Positions 22,820-35,549 of a DNA stretch of 64,000 nt are shown one piece after another. The notes beneath the pieces were generated by a model. It was not told the origin of the DNA. It made no database searches and saw nothing but the letters and a program-made list of their open reading frames with translations. Position 1 is the stretch's first letter, and each line of letters opens with the position of its first letter. The position numbers and the translations under genes were made by a program. The DNA is from Pegea sp. RAD2-039. Its lineage: Eukaryota; Chordata; Thaliacea; Salpida; Salpidae. The stretch covers positions 310,001 through 374,000 of the forward strand of contig JAQGEQ010000162.1 of assembly GCA_034620365.1 (NCBI GenBank), read 5' to 3'.

Positions 22820-24050
22820 ATTAAACTAAAATACAAGAAGAAATATGTAAGATATATTACAAAATATAAACTAACCAAAATTAAAAACCTAATTATTCAA
22901 AATTAGTAATACTTGAAATAAAAGTGCTTTAAGTAATAAATATTGAATAAAAGATTATGCAATTGAATGACTTATCAGATACTAAAAAAGTGTTTGTAGC
23001 AATAAAGTTAAACTTTTTTCAATGAAGCTAATAACCAATTTCAATTGATGTTATTAACACTTTACCAACAAAGTCTAATACAAACTTTGATCAAATGAAA
23101 ATAACAATTAAAATAATTAATCCAATCCCAAATGCATTCAAATCAAGAAATTATAGTGAATAGTTTTAAACAGAATTCTGCAAGATCAGTTAGATTAACA
23201 TAATTACATAAGTTCTTCATCTTTATTAAAAAATTTCAAGTAAAAAGATAAAAGTTTAGTAACAATAGTTTGAAAAGAGTTTAAAATGACTGCCTAAGAG
23301 CAAATGATATAATAATTTCATGTCTTAGAATTCTAGCATTTTCTTATATTGTATAGCAGCAGTTTACATTAAAGAAAGTTTGCACAGTTTTCTGTTTTAC
23401 TAAATAAAAGCTTTTTTATATAGTTTTATGGCTATTAATCTACTTTAGATAAAATTGAAAGATTGCAGACAGGGATAGAACATTTTTATTTTCAAGCCGT
23501 CTGCTTAAAAACTTAGTTTAATTTACAACTTAAAGCAAAAACTTATTTTAGACATAATTCATCTATTTAGTTATACTTTTAAATGTTTTTATCCTAAAAA
23601 TAAATAAGAAATATTTTTTGTAATCAAAATAGACCTTTGCAAGAAGTTTAATTCGATTTTTAGCAGTCAAAGAACTTTCCTGTAAATAACGAAAAGTTAA
23701 AAGTTTCTAATTCAAATAAACAATTAAAGTTTATAAACTTTATTGTTATACAGTTAGTATAAAGTTTAGATTTAAATATTATAAAATTGTTAGTTAATTA
23801 TTTTTAATACATAACTTAATCATATAACTTGTATATATTTTGTCATCGAAGCTGATTTGTCAATGTTTCCAGAATTGTGGTTACCTAAAAATTCTCAAAA
23901 GAAAGAAAATTGGATATGGAAGAAACTAACTATTTTCAAAAGTTCGACTTGCTGAGATGAAAGAAGTTATTTTAGGTGAGATTGAGTTTTGATGAAACGG
24001 TGTCTTCGATGATAATAACTCAACTAATTAGTCGACCTAGCTGGATTTCA
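22820..24050. repeat. Block C, copy 2
   Basis: Same family as 10905-12085. It ends near the GATGAAACGGTGTC variant and is followed by AT-rich unique sequence instead of R1, so the usual C-R1 junction is broken here. Confidence 0.7.
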
Positions 24051-24480
24051 AAAGCAATTAATTTATAATTAATTAGTCAATGATCAAAAACTAGTTAACG
24101 ATAAAAATAAATGACTTTTAATTCTTTGTAACATCAATTTAATTTGATTAGTTTTTTTTTGTCTGTTAATATAGCTTTGAATGAGTTTTCAAAAAGTAAT
24201 TAATACTTTCCATCATTCGATAAAATCAATAATAAAAATTAAACAAATGTCTGATGGAAAAGTTTTATAATTCGATCACAAATTTTTACAATTTTATAAA
24301 ATGATTTGATTAAACTTTTCTTAAATCAAAAACGTTTTATCTGTTTTTTAAGTTGAATTAATTATATTTACCCTAAAAAAACGTTTGCAAAAACAAGGTA
24401 GCAGCAGGAAAATAGTGACTTTGAAGTCAAAGTATTTAGCATCGAAATGCAATTGTAAGAAATTTAAATGATGTGCATCA
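24050..24480. other. AT-rich junction region
   Basis: Diverged fragment of the 18250-18500 segment (GTAGCAGCAGGAAAATAGTG). No intact exon. Confidence 0.4.
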
Positions 24481-24765
24481 AGATAGAATGTAAGACGTAA
24501 AAGAAAAATTAAGTATAAGCAAATGAAAGGCTGAAAATAAAAATGACAAGATGAATATTATAATGATGGAACCATCGATTCTGGGAGATAAATTTGTGAA
24601 TGAATAAGCTATTGCAACAAACGCACATCTGGCTGCAATGTGATTGAGATTGGATGATCGTAGAACTATTATCTATCTAGCTTTTTTTTGCTTCATCTGC
24701 AGAATCGGTTTGTTTTGGTTCACGAAAGATGTTGATGAATGTCTTCAAACTTAACATTCGTCTGC
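24480..24765 (-). pseudogene. Block B end plus C-terminal exon, copy at 24.7 kb
   Basis: Exon 24761-24669 reads MLSLKTFINIFREPKQTDSA. It is the only copy in which the 5' codons also lack a stop, though the tail end is changed (poly-A run). LQPDVRLLQ ends at 24609. Confidence 0.5.
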
Positions 24766-24769
24766 AAGT

Positions 24770-25980
24770 TAAACAAACTGTTTGTTAAACTGTTTGCTAG
24801 AAACGTACTTATATGTGCATTCCAAATCTAATTAGTTCTTATAAATTTTCTATTTAAACTTTATTTTAAACTTTTCTTGTTCAGAGAACAGTTCTGTAAT
24901 TTGATGTTTTACAAATAAAAGAAATACATTTTCTACAATTTCGATAAAAAAATTTAAATTGTTTCTAATACCAAAAAATTTCTTTGGTTCTTTAAAAAAT
25001 TGCAATAAATATAAATGAGGGAAAACTTAATTGGTGATTTAAAGCTGTTTAAACAGTAGTACAAGTTTAACTTGTTAGATGCATTTCATTTGTAATCTTT
25101 CAACTTTATATAAAAATAATGATCATGAAAATAGTAATTTAGTTTAAACTAAATGAGGTAACCTAATCAAACAAGAATCAACTAACTTCATTTAAAAGAT
25201 GAAAACCTCCGAACAACAAGTAGCACTTTTGAAACTACATCATAAACAACAGATTGTCTGACGAGATCTCTTAGTTATTAGATTAATGAGATTAGATATT
25301 TTTTGATTTAACTGAAAATCTTCGAATATATTTGTTGAATATAGATATTTAGTGGAAACCATCAAACTAGAGATTCTAAGAGGATTGTATAAAAACTTCA
25401 AAACATTTTTATTGAAAATCGATCAAACCTGAACAATTTACAGCATCTTATAAAACGTTTCGATTTTCTCATTTTGTAATCAGACAACCTCATCAACCGA
25501 TGTTTGTCTATCCAGTTCAAATATTTTCATCTTCCACCTAATAAGTAAACAAGAAGTTTTAATTTCGACCAACGCTAACAATTGTGTTTCTTTTGAAACT
25601 GACCATCAATATGCTTATTGTTTTTATTCTATTTTATCCCGAATCTCTAATATTGAGAGAGGAATTTCGATTCTTTTATTTTTATTCACTACCCCTTCGA
25701 AGTTCTACTTTCATTTTATCTACTAATTTCAAAATGGTGGATTCTGTGAAGAAAAACAATCATTAAAAGAAACCACTAGATAGCGCTATAATGAGAAGTT
25801 ACCTGTCAGATTGCGGAAGAAGTCATCTTTTAGGAAGTTCTTCAGTTTTTTTCTTTATTTTCGTGAAAAAGTTGTTTTGAACAAATTTGTTAAATATTTG
25901 TTAGTTTCTATGAAAAAAATTATAAAATGATTTGAACAAAGCAAGAGCAACTAATTTGTAAATAAGTTTCGAACTAACTT
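24770..25980 (-). pseudogene. Diverged array exon series
   Basis: 25537-25429 reads NWIDKHRLMRLSDYK, then MRKSKRFIRCCKLF (relative of the LMRMS exons). 25755-25590 reads ESTILKLVDKMKVELRR and then stops. The clearest older paralogue in the window; it shows which residues persist. Confidence 0.45.
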
Positions 25981-25984
25981 GAAC

Positions 25985-26115
25985 TAACAAAAGCAATCAA
26001 AGAAATTTCGTTTACTTCATAAGTAGGAACATCTACAACAAGTGCAGATATCTCTATCAACTCTAATATTGTTGCTGAAGTGGCTTTCAAATCTGTCAAC
26101 AATTTCCTTAATAAA
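25985..26115 (-). pseudogene. Diverged FLRDFEA-type exon
   Basis: Reads LLTDLKATSATILELIEISA, then LVVDVPTYEVNEIS. The ATS, LEL and ELV/ALV positions match the other copies. Confidence 0.45.
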
Positions 26116-26159
26116 AAAACTATAAATATAAATAAATAGATATATAAATAAATATATAG

Positions 26160-26869
26160 ACACAAAACTATGTGTCTTCCTCAAAGCAAATCATCACTGA
26201 CATAAAAGATTTCCCAATTTTACATTTGTCCTTTTTGAATAGTTGTTAGTGATGCTCTCTTTTATTCATCTGTAACCGCGGCATTGATATAAGCATTATA
26301 TTTAGTTGTGGTGACTGGTAACCAGAAATTCTATTTTCAAATAAAAACTTCTTAATAATTATAGTTCTTATTTTGTATTTTTAAAAGAGAAATCAATGAA
26401 ACAACCAAAAAAATCATTATATTGTCAATTTCATCTTTAATAAGGAGATCTATACCAATTTCCAACATGAAGTATAAAGTACAAGAGTTACAACTCAAAA
26501 TAAAAATGATGAAATGACGATATAGAACTTAAATAAGAATATAAAATTATTAAAAAAATGTATAACTCACTCGTGGTAATCTTTGAAAGTCATCCACTTA
26601 TATATTTACTTTAAAAGGTATTTGCTGGATTCGTTTTATTTCTAAAGAAAAGAATATTAGAAGATTAGTTAAATGTCCCAAATGAGTTGAAATTTCAATT
26701 TTTTATAATTAGAAACAATCCATCTTTAAAATAGAAAAGAAATAATATTTTAAATCCAATTTACAAAATATAAAAGCACTTGAAATTATTTCCATGATCT
26801 TTTAAAATGGAATCATTTTGATATATAATAACTTCGTTTTTACAGAAAATTTTGAAAAAAATAATGAAA
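26160..26869. other. AT-rich interval, apparently unique
   Basis: No frame, repeat or RNA signal recognised. Confidence 0.4.
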
Positions 26870-27529
26870 TTAAAAGAAATTGCTTTAGAAACTAAAACTA
26901 AAATTAATTACTATTATATAAAAGCTTATTTTATAGAAAGTTAATGAAACAGCTTTAATTATTATTTATTATCCTTATAATTAAAATAAAAAAATGTTTG
27001 TTTCAATTAAATAGTTCAATTAACTAAACTGAAATATTAAATTGATCTATGACAAAATTTAGTTAAATATAAAAATGATTTAAAATTATATGACAAATGT
27101 TTAAGATGTTGAAATGAAATATCTGTCTAAAAGAAAAAGTAGTAAGATTAATTATTTAGAATTTATATGTTTGTCATTTAAAGTTATTAAGACAAGTGAA
27201 GTTATATTAGCTTTTAATTGAAAAAAGCTGTTTATTTAAATTAAAAAACTAAGCACTGATATGCTACAGTCTACATTTTAAATTATATCTTTTTCTATTG
27301 ATAGAACCTAGTAATAAATTGTTGGTTAAAAAGGTTTTCAATTTTTATTTATTTTTATTATAAAGCTCTCATAAGTTAGGAACAGGTTTTTTCATTTGTC
27401 TTACTACTTTTACTAATAAAATTACTCTTTTAAAACATCAAACTGAAACACTAATGATTTTGAAAAAATTTGCGCTAAATGACCGTGAAATATTTTTAAA
27501 CTAAGATTTCAAATAGTTCTTAAAACTAT
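26870..27529. repeat. Array linker upstream of R1 copy 3
   Basis: Uninterrupted version of the block that is split by an insertion at 38350-38915. Confidence 0.7.
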
Positions 27530-29290
27530 CAAAAGATTCCACTATCAACCAAATCTCTATTTTGATTAAGTGGCTCCTCTGCCTTCTAAAATTTAAACAC
27601 TTTAATATTTTAATCAGATTAGGAAGTGATTTAGAGTCAATGCTTTTCTTGACAATTTGAAGAGAGAATCATTAGACAGTTGTTATGTTTAGATACGCTA
27701 ACAGTTGTATGCTAGTTGATCATGTGATCAGCTAATGTTGTGTTTATAATTGCAAAATTTTTATCAGTAGCATAGTAAGCTAATGAATTCTATAGCGCCT
27801 CTACTGGTTACTATTGTTTTGGTCGTTATGCTTCGTTGCTTACAAATGATTTCTGTGTCACGTGTTTAACCCTTGTTTACAAAAACAGCTTCATATTTTG
27901 TGCCTGAAATAACCAAGTGTTTTACAAGATTTTATTGCAATCGAAGCAGCGTTTTCGGGTTGATGAAACATCTGATGTTGATGACATCGGCAATTAATAA
28001 TTTGTAATGGGACTAGAAGAAAGACTAATGATATCACTAGTGGAGATTGCTAGAAATTGTTGTAAAATGTTGTAGAAATCATCAGTTGTTGTAGAAATGT
28101 TTACTTCAAATTTTACTTCAGAAACTATAATAAAAAAACTTTTAATGACTCATATAGAGGTTTAGTAGTTAAGAAACTAAATCACAAAACATGAAACCAT
28201 ATCTGTCACTGAATCAGAATACAGTTGTATAATTTTAAAAGTTTATGAAAATGTAGTTTTATATAAACCTAAATATTGTAGTTGAAGATTTACTCAAAAT
28301 AATTGTCCTGTTGGTTTTGATTAAGAATAACAGAAACAATTTATAGGCCTTTGCGGCAGTTTATGTTTAAAAGAACTTACTCTATAAAAAAGAAAGAAAG
28401 CGATTTATTTTGTAGTAAGCAAATCAGTTAGCAATTACAGAAGAGTTTGATTATAGAAAAAAATTGGAAATTTTGAACTTTTATACTTGCTTATAGTTAA
28501 CTTCAGCAAAGCAACTGACAAAAAGATAGCTTACAACAAAGAATGGTGCTCCCGGTGTCATTTTAGGGAAATAAACTCTTAAAACTCTCATAGGTCTCAT
28601 CTTAAATAGTTCATTAAAAACCTCAAAAAAAGATAAAATATCCTCACTATCCAAGTCTAATATACCAATCTTACAAACAATTTGATTATTTTAACAAGTA
28701 GCACCGACTTGAAGAATTTGCATGATAATAACATCTAGTATCTATCCACCGACTTGGAATCCAAATTAAGACTCTCTCGTTTGGCTTACAAGCAACAAAT
28801 GCAAAAATATGTTTAAAGTTAGTTGATAAGAGCTTTGAAAACTTATCAAAGATGATCTTACAAATATTTGAAAGAATAAAGATAAAAATGATTATTTCAA
28901 AAGCTTCATCTCACCAACAAGTATTTATGAAACCACTTCACGAGAAACGCTGACAAAAAATTCAAAAACACAAAATTGATCATGATATGATTTTATTAAA
29001 CATTTTCTTCAATATAGAAGAATTGAAACAGAAAATCGAGTTGAGAATAAAGTTGTCTTATAATTAAAATAAAAACTTCCCAATTAGTCTTTGCTTTCTT
29101 GTTTTTGTTATCAAAGCCATCTTTGTGGATTTACAAAACATTGTTGCACCTAAAAATTAGTAAATGACATCAACATACTTTTGATTCTACAAATCTTGTT
29201 TTATAAAAGATACACAAAAGTTGTAAAATAAATTTTTTGATGAACAATAATCTGTAAAACTTTAGACTAATTCTACATTGATTATTTTTA
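27530..29290 (-). repeat. R1 module, copy 3
   Basis: Lacks the AAAAAAGCTTAGAGAAGAG segment found in copies 1, 2, 5 and 7, so the plus-strand KLREEFY frame is lost. The EF-hand-like exon is kept. Confidence 0.8.
28535..28669 (-). CDS. EF-hand-like exon, R1 copy 3
   Basis: 135 nt, open. Loop DLDSEDILSFFE: the usual Gly at position 6 is Asp, which would weaken calcium binding if real. Downstream reads FKMRPMRVLRVYFPKMTPGA. Confidence 0.4.
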
Positions 29291-29790
29291 ATCATTATTT
29301 TAAATGATATTAAACAAACCAAATGAGAGTTTCTCCTAGTAAATCAATCTTTACATCAGCAACATACTCTTCAGTATTAACAAATTCTGTTGAATTCTGA
29401 GCCTTCATTTAATTATAGCTTTCCTAAGCCATCACAATATTCGAGACAAGTTTCTACCTTGTGATTACTCATAAATTGTTAATTCCAATTAAATTAGATG
29501 TAAAGGAAAAAGTATTTATATGCAAATGAACCACAAGGTCGAAGATAAATGCAGGCAATGGAATGCTATAAAAATGAAATTGTCGATTTTGATAAACATG
29601 ATTGTGATTAAATCATCCGATTAAATAAACTCACATCTGGCTGCAATGTGATTTAGATTTGATGATCGTGGAACTATTATTTATCTATCTGTTTTCTTGC
29701 TTCATATGCAGAATCGGTTTGTTTTGGCTCACCGAAGATGTTGATGAATGCCTTCAAAATTCACCTTCTACTGCAAGTTGAGAGAACTGT
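29290..29790 (-). pseudogene. 3' flank and C-terminal exon remnant
   Basis: Octamer ATGCAAAT at 29520-29527. The LQPDV piece (29636-29650) is truncated to CTCACATCTGGCTGCA. The exon remnant reads KAFINIFGEPKQTDS. Paired with 44700-45195. Confidence 0.45.
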
Positions 29791-30221
29791 TCATTAAACT
29801 GTTTGTAAACAAATATTTGGTTTTTGTATTCAAAAATTTGATAAGTATTTATAATTATTTTGATGTTTTGTAAATAAATCAATAACATTTTCTTCAATCT
29901 AAATATAAATTTCGAATTTATTTAAAATTTGAGAAAAAATTTGTGGATTTTGTGTTTTTTAAAACTGAAATAATTGAAATCAGGAAAAATTTTATTGGTG
30001 ATTTAAAGCTGTTTAAACAGTTATACAGGTTTATCTTGTTAGATATGGTTTAATTTATATACTCTAACAATTTTCTTTGAAAATTATGATCATAAAATCA
30101 GTAGTTTAGTTTTATTTCAAATCTGTTCGTTGATATTAGATGTTTGCTGGGGTTTTTCAAGATAAAATTATAATAGGACTTCATCAAAACAACAAATATT
30201 TTTAATGAAAATCAATGAAAC

Positions 30222-30330
30222 CTGAACAATCTACAACAACTGAAAAATGTTTAGATTTTCTCCTGTTGCATTCGGACATTCTCATCAGCTGACATTTGTC
30301 TAAATTGTCATCTGAATCTTCATTATCCAC
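30222..30330 (-). CDS. Array exon LDKCQLMRMSEC, best-preserved copy
   Basis: Fully open 109-nt stretch ending TTGTTCAG before GTTTCATTG. Reads VDNEDSDDNLDKCQLMRMSE, then CNRRKSKHFSVVVDCS. The 5' boundary reads ATCTG, not AG, so the acceptor may be lost. The twin copy is 45629-45737. Confidence 0.45.
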
Positions 30331-30825
30331 CAGATAGTTTAAAAAAGTTGGAAATTTGACCAACAAACTCAGTAATTTCGAATTTTGAAGTTTTATTTAA
30401 AGTTAATCAAATGGGTAACCAAAACTTTTATAAAAAAGTAGCTGATGATATAAATAGTTGAAAATGTAATGTAGTTTTTACTAAGAGTTTTTTTTAGTTT
30501 AATACTGACCAGCTTCTTATAGAAAATTTAGAAGCAGTTTAAATAAATATTTATTACTAACATGACGTTTAGATTCAATATTAATTTTAATCTAAATGAA
30601 TAATCAAAACTGTATTCATAGAAAGTAATAACAAATATGCAATTTATTTTTGATCTAGAGTTAAGTAATATAAAATGTAATTTTTCCTTAACAAAATCTT
30701 AGAAATAATATAAGTAATAAAATTATTATTTATACCTATATATATTTACAAAATATACTTAAATAAAAATCAAATTAAAATATTTATCTTTATATAAATA
30801 ATTTTATAAACAAAATAAAACAACA

Positions 30826-30955
30826 GTGTGTAAATATTTGATCAACATACATACCATACCATGCCACGAAGCTTATAACCTCAAACCTTCCACTATCTCA
30901 AGCCTCTTGGTAGCTGGATTACAAGCATATGCCACAACGCTCAGCGAATGTGATT
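30826..30955 (-). ncRNA. 7SL-derived head only (copy 5)
   Basis: The minus strand starts GCTGAGCGTTGTGGCATATG and then matches the 7SL head (TAATCCAGCTACCAAGAGGC). It is cut after about 125 nt into ACACACTG-type sequence. The plus-strand 30826-31029 frame is an artefact of this. Confidence 0.65.
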
Positions 30956-30999
30956 TTTCAAAATATTATTTAAAAGCAATGTTTTTTTTATATAATCTT

Positions 31000-31915
31000 C
31001 TCTTTCGAAAGTCACTTTTTAAATATTGATCAACTAAAGAAATAAAAGAGAAATGAACAAATTTGAAACTACATTCTTTTAAATCCTAAGCATTTTCAAG
31101 TTAATCTAAAATTAAAAATTTAAGTTTACTCAAAAACCTCTTTAATGAAATCAAAACTTGTTATTATTTAATATTTATGAATATGAAAATGTGTCATTCT
31201 ACATTACTTTAAAATTTCATAAATATAAATGTAATAAATAATGTTCTCTTTTCTAAAAGATTATAAATTTTTTATTTAGCATACATCATTTTCTTACTGA
31301 ATATTCTGATTGGTATTACTTGAAGGTAGTGTGTGATTCAATTTACTATAATATTCCTATAGTGAAGATAACATCTAGAAACTATACTAACCGTTCTACT
31401 AATATATGAATCAGAATTTTCTGTACAACACATTATTGTAAAAAAAGGAATTGTCAACTTCAATATAAACATCATCAACAGATGCTGTTGATATCATCAT
31501 CGATTAAATGGCTGCACATCAAAGTTCTTCAATTTGATAAATTCATTTCTTACGAACACTAGGGTAACAAGTCCAGTACGACAAAAGCTGCTCTGTACAA
31601 TTCAAAATCAAAACTAGAGTAAAATAGGTGTGTTTACTCAATACAACACTCTTCGGGATTTTCTTTTTAATGTTACTACGATAAGGCTTTTATACGTGTG
31701 TCAAAGGAGTTTATCTTCATTTAAGATCTGATAGAAATCTTTTTAATGCATCACGTCTAAAGGCAAAGAGCAAAGTAACATATCTTCATTTGCGTCCTAC
31801 TTTTTGCTGATGATGAAACAATTGTTGCAAAAGCTAAAACCTACAGATACTGATAGATTAATTCTCAGTAGCCTGCAACAACTTCGGAATCAAAATCAAT
31901 TTAAATATATTTCTA
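31000..31915. repeat. Part of segmental duplication (with 46400-47334)
   Basis: AT-rich first half. The second half contains CATCAACAGATGCTGTTGAT and a TAAGGCTTTTATACGTGTG block. No coding signal kept on both copies. Confidence 0.6.
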
Positions 31916-32530
31916 GACGTCCATCTATTTTGTAGAAATTAGACTTATTCCTATGTTTGTAATTGTTCATTAACATTTTACTGATTTTATAAATTTCTTG
32001 TGGCACCCACAAACGCTAAACTTTAAATAGTTTATAAATACCGTGAAGATACTGTTCATTCAGGATTGTCCCATAGGAGACCCCAGTTAATTTTTGGAAC
32101 CGATCGATGTGACGGTTCATGAAAAATATTAAAGTAGAAACTCACTTAAAAGTACAAAAAGTGTAAAGCTGATTGTCTTTTAAACGAGCTGGCTAGATAT
32201 GATATGTGTTTCTGCCGCTGTTTTACAATTATAAAAGAATTTTATAATAAATTACGTAAAATTGTAGCTGTTTATGTAAAATTTTCTCTATTTATAAAAT
32301 TTTATACTCATTATTTTATTCTTTTGCAATTTAGCTGTTTTGGGGATGTGAAAATGAAGATGACTTCCTGATGGGTTCATTGTCAGTGTCGGCATCATTA
32401 TTTTCAATATCATGGTTACTAGTCACCTAGAAATTGTTTTGTTGACTTCAAACAATCAAACGACAATGTTGACGTCACAACCAACGTCAACAGTGTCATC
32501 TTCTTATATTTCCTTAGAAAAAGCTCTTCG
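31916..32530. repeat. CRE/hairpin repeat, copy 3
   Basis: The hairpin is diverged: GAACCG (32097-32102) pairs with CGGTTC (32113-32118). CRE at 32470-32477. Confidence 0.75.
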
Positions 32531-32940
32531 CTAAGTTTACTCTTGATCTTTAAATTTCTTAACTGTGATTGATAACTTTACAACCACACAAGTTCACCAG
32601 TGACGCCATCGATTCAATTCGATGTAATACTGTTACAATTGAGAAAGCTTTGACACACATTCAGCATATTTACTTTGGTCACGTGATGGATAACGTTTTT
32701 GACGCAAATGGTAGTGGAGTTGATGACGTCGATGATAATGGTTGTTGTTAGTGCGTTTCACTTCATTCGGAGTGTAGGGAATGGTCTTCCTGTCAAATTG
32801 ATACTCAATTGATGCTAATGATGACGTCACAAACACTTGTCAATAAAATAGTAGAGATTTTTGAGGTAATAATTGATTGAGAGTAACAGCAAGAGAACAA
32901 GCAAGTGATCTGTCAATAATTCAATCGTGTCATCATCTAC
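32531..32940. promoter_or_regulatory. CRE-rich, unusually GC-richer stretch
   Basis: TGACGTCG at 32723-32730 and TGACGTCA at 32822-32829 lie within a GATGACG-rich stretch. Frames on both strands here (32569-32751 plus, 32836-32633 minus) are mirror images, and neither has support. Could be a distal part of the CRE repeat or an enhancer-like element. Confidence 0.35.
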
Positions 32941-33009
32941 TCAGTGAAATTTACAAATTAATTCTGTTTTTTTTTTAAATTATTTTAATTAATTATCTAA
33001 AAATTTGGA

Positions 33010-33274
33010 AAAAGAAATGGGTCCAATACTACCGGTTAGGCTGTGACACTTATTTAGAGAAATGATCGGATGACTTTGTTAATATTCTGGTCAAAGTACT
33101 ACAATAGAGAAAATTGCCTAAAGAAATCAGGTAGAACATTGAACCAATTAGAATCAGAAAGAAGTTCGAACATCTGATCATAAAACAGTGTACACAGCTC
33201 CTAACCTCATACCGTCCACCATCTCAAGCCTCCTAGTAGCTGGATTACAAGCGCACGCCACAACGCCCGGCGAA
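33010..33274 (-). ncRNA. 7SL RNA-derived element, copy 2 (different middle)
   Basis: Head CGCCGGGCGTTGTGGCGTGC and TAATCCAGCTACTAGGAGGC. The 3' end is CACAGCCTAACCGG and TTGGACCCATTTC, followed by TTTTT, a Pol III terminator. The middle is unrelated to copies 1, 3 and 4. It includes ATGTTCGAAC, a B-box-like core. The head is closer to canonical 7SL (AGCTACTAGGAGG) than in the other copies. Confidence 0.75.
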
Positions 33275-33577
33275 AATACGTTTTCGAAATAATATTTATA
33301 CCTTTTTTCTTATCATAATATTTCTCCTTAAACATCAATTTCCTAATTTCATTGCTTTTTGAATAATTACATAAATAAAAACTTGTTTTTTTCTTACTTA
33401 TTTAATACAAAAAAAACTCTTAACTAAATTGCTGTTTTAGGTTATCGCACAATTAGTACTTGGAAGCAGCTGTCATCAGACATTGTCATATTAAGATCAC
33501 TCGCGTTGTTTAAGTAAAAGTTGAACTCATCTAATATTGCCAACATTACCATTTATAATTTGTGATTTGTTTTCGTT

Positions 33578-33690
33578 TTGATAATATTAACTCTATAGGT
33601 ATTATTTGTGAAAATGTATGTTAACGAGAGCTACTCTCTTCAGGCCTTCTGCCTCGCGTTTATTGTAATAAATAAATAAATAAAGAATTG
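33578..33690 (+). mobile_element. Retrotransposon 3'-tail-like sequence
   Basis: A GC-richer GAGAGCTACTCTCTTCAGG stretch (an inverted repeat around AGAGAGTA/TACTCTCT), then GCCTCGCGTTTATTG, and then tandem AATA units (33668-33684). Tetranucleotide tails of this type are typical of non-LTR retrotransposons and their SINEs. Family not identified. Confidence 0.4.
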
Positions 33691-33699
33691 AATAATTTA

Positions 33700-34189
33700 A
33701 ATCTAGCAATTTTCGCTAAAGACCGAAAATAATTTTAGTTTAGTTTAATTTTAAAAACATCACCAGAAAACCACTGAATTATTTTTGTGAAATTTATAAT
33801 ATTTTAAAATTATTTTTGTAATTTTGAATTTAAGTTGAACATGAAACTTCCAAGAGAAAGAAAACTTGTTTCTATATTTTTATTTAGTTTGCAATTTTTA
33901 AAGTGATTAAGTTACATGCATTTAGTAAAGTCAAATTTAAATTTATCAGTTGACTAACTACAAATTTGTAATCACAAAATACAGTTAAATAATGATAAAG
34001 TTGAATTCCTCCCTTTATTCAAAGCTGCTTTTTTGGTTTGCATTTTTTGATCACTTAATTCTATATTGGCTTCACTTTCAAAACCATTAGCAATCATCTA
34101 ACATTCTTTAAGTATTATTGTAGTATCTGTTTCACCTATTCACTTTTACTGTATTGCTAAAGCAAATTGTATACATTTCATAATCAAGC
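33700..34189. other. AT-rich interval
   Basis: Distantly resembles the 21620-21900 linker in places (CTTCACTTTCAAAACCATTA). No feature called. Confidence 0.35.
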
Positions 34190-34830
34190 TTTATCTGGCT
34201 TATACTTTTAACTTCTAAAATTAAGTTTTATTGATTTGTACTTATGAGCTAAAGATACAAATTAAACTGAATTGAAAGATAACTCAAGAAATCATTAATT
34301 GTAGTTTTATTATTACATTTAGATTTAGCAAAAACTCACAAAAGCTTAGACGAATTTCACAAGATATACACAGAAGATACTAAATGAAATTAATTAAATG
34401 AGCTTCTATTACTTTAGCTTTGATTACATAAAATTTTGTTCATAAATTCCCTTCTTTCACTGATAACTATTACATAATTTCTAATATAGAGTAAACACTA
34501 AATTTAATTCAATTATATGTTTTATTTAGATAGTTTTCTCGTTCATCTGATTACATCTGATTATACGATTGTATACAACGAGAAATTTATACAAAAATTC
34601 ATTTCAACATCAATTAATAAAATATTCATCATATACCAAACATAAAACCTCATTTGCTATTCTAATGTACTCGATTTCTTTTGGTCAAGCATTACTTAAT
34701 ACACCTTGTCAAAAAAATGCGTTTGTCCCAACTTTTCTGTAAAGACACTTTCAGTAGTAGTGTATCAAGGTAGAATGTAAGACGTAAAATAAAAAATTAG
34801 TATATGCAAATAAAAGGTCAAATTGTTAAA
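34190..34830. repeat. 3'-flank block B, copy 3
   Basis: Octamers at 34804-34811 and, after a junction with a second flank type, 34867-34874. The LQPDVRLLQ piece is missing here. Confidence 0.75.
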
Positions 34831-35549
34831 TATAATTAAATTAAATGTAAAGGAAAAAGTATTCATATGCAAATGAAAGGCTACCTACTATTAATATCAT
34901 CATTGATTATATGGCTGCACATCAAAGTTCTTCAATTTGATAAATTCATTTCTTACAAACACTAAATCTGTATTTACCTGACAGATTTTGCAAGAAATGT
35001 TTCTAAAGTTTATCAACTGTGCTCCACTTTGCAAAGAAAGATTTGTAAATTTCAGATGTTTGCTTGATTATAAATAAAAAAAAAAGGTTAAAAAAGGAAA
35101 ATTCAACAAGTTCAGATATCTTCATCAACTCCAGTATTGTGGATAAAGTACCTTCAAAATCTCTCAGAAATTTCATTGATTTTCAATCTAATGAAAAATA
35201 AAAGATCAAAATAAGTTGATCATCTCCAAAAGATTATTTATCAGTTATCAGTTATAGTTTTACAGTTGTACCATCATGAAAAATATTTTCTGTTTAAGAA
35301 ACAACTCATAGAAGTTATTTAAATTTGAAAAGAAGGTGAGGAGAAATATTCTCAGATGTAGAAAACGATTTTATTGATTTTGAAAATCAAATCTTCATCT
35401 GATTAAAGGATGATGTTAACAACTAAGACTAATAATCCTAAATTAAGAACTCAATGGTGACACACTATAAGAATAATCTGAAAAAAACTTTCCTTCAAGA
35501 AATTTTTATCAAATGCGTTCTATCAAACAAAATAATTAAGATAAAATTT
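34831..35549 (-). pseudogene. Junction mosaic with partial FLRDFEA exon
   Basis: Pieces of 31480-31560 (34900-34965), of the exon at 35100-35185, and of linker 300-600 (35200-35545) are joined. The exon frame is open across the part retained. Confidence 0.45.

Noticed and set aside
30826-31029. Plus-strand 67-codon frame
   Set aside because: It is the antisense of the 7SL-derived head and adjoining AT-rich DNA.
32569-32836. Overlapping plus and minus frames near the CRE cluster
   Set aside because: Mirror frames in GATGACG-rich DNA, not repeated elsewhere and without splice signals or recognisable motifs.
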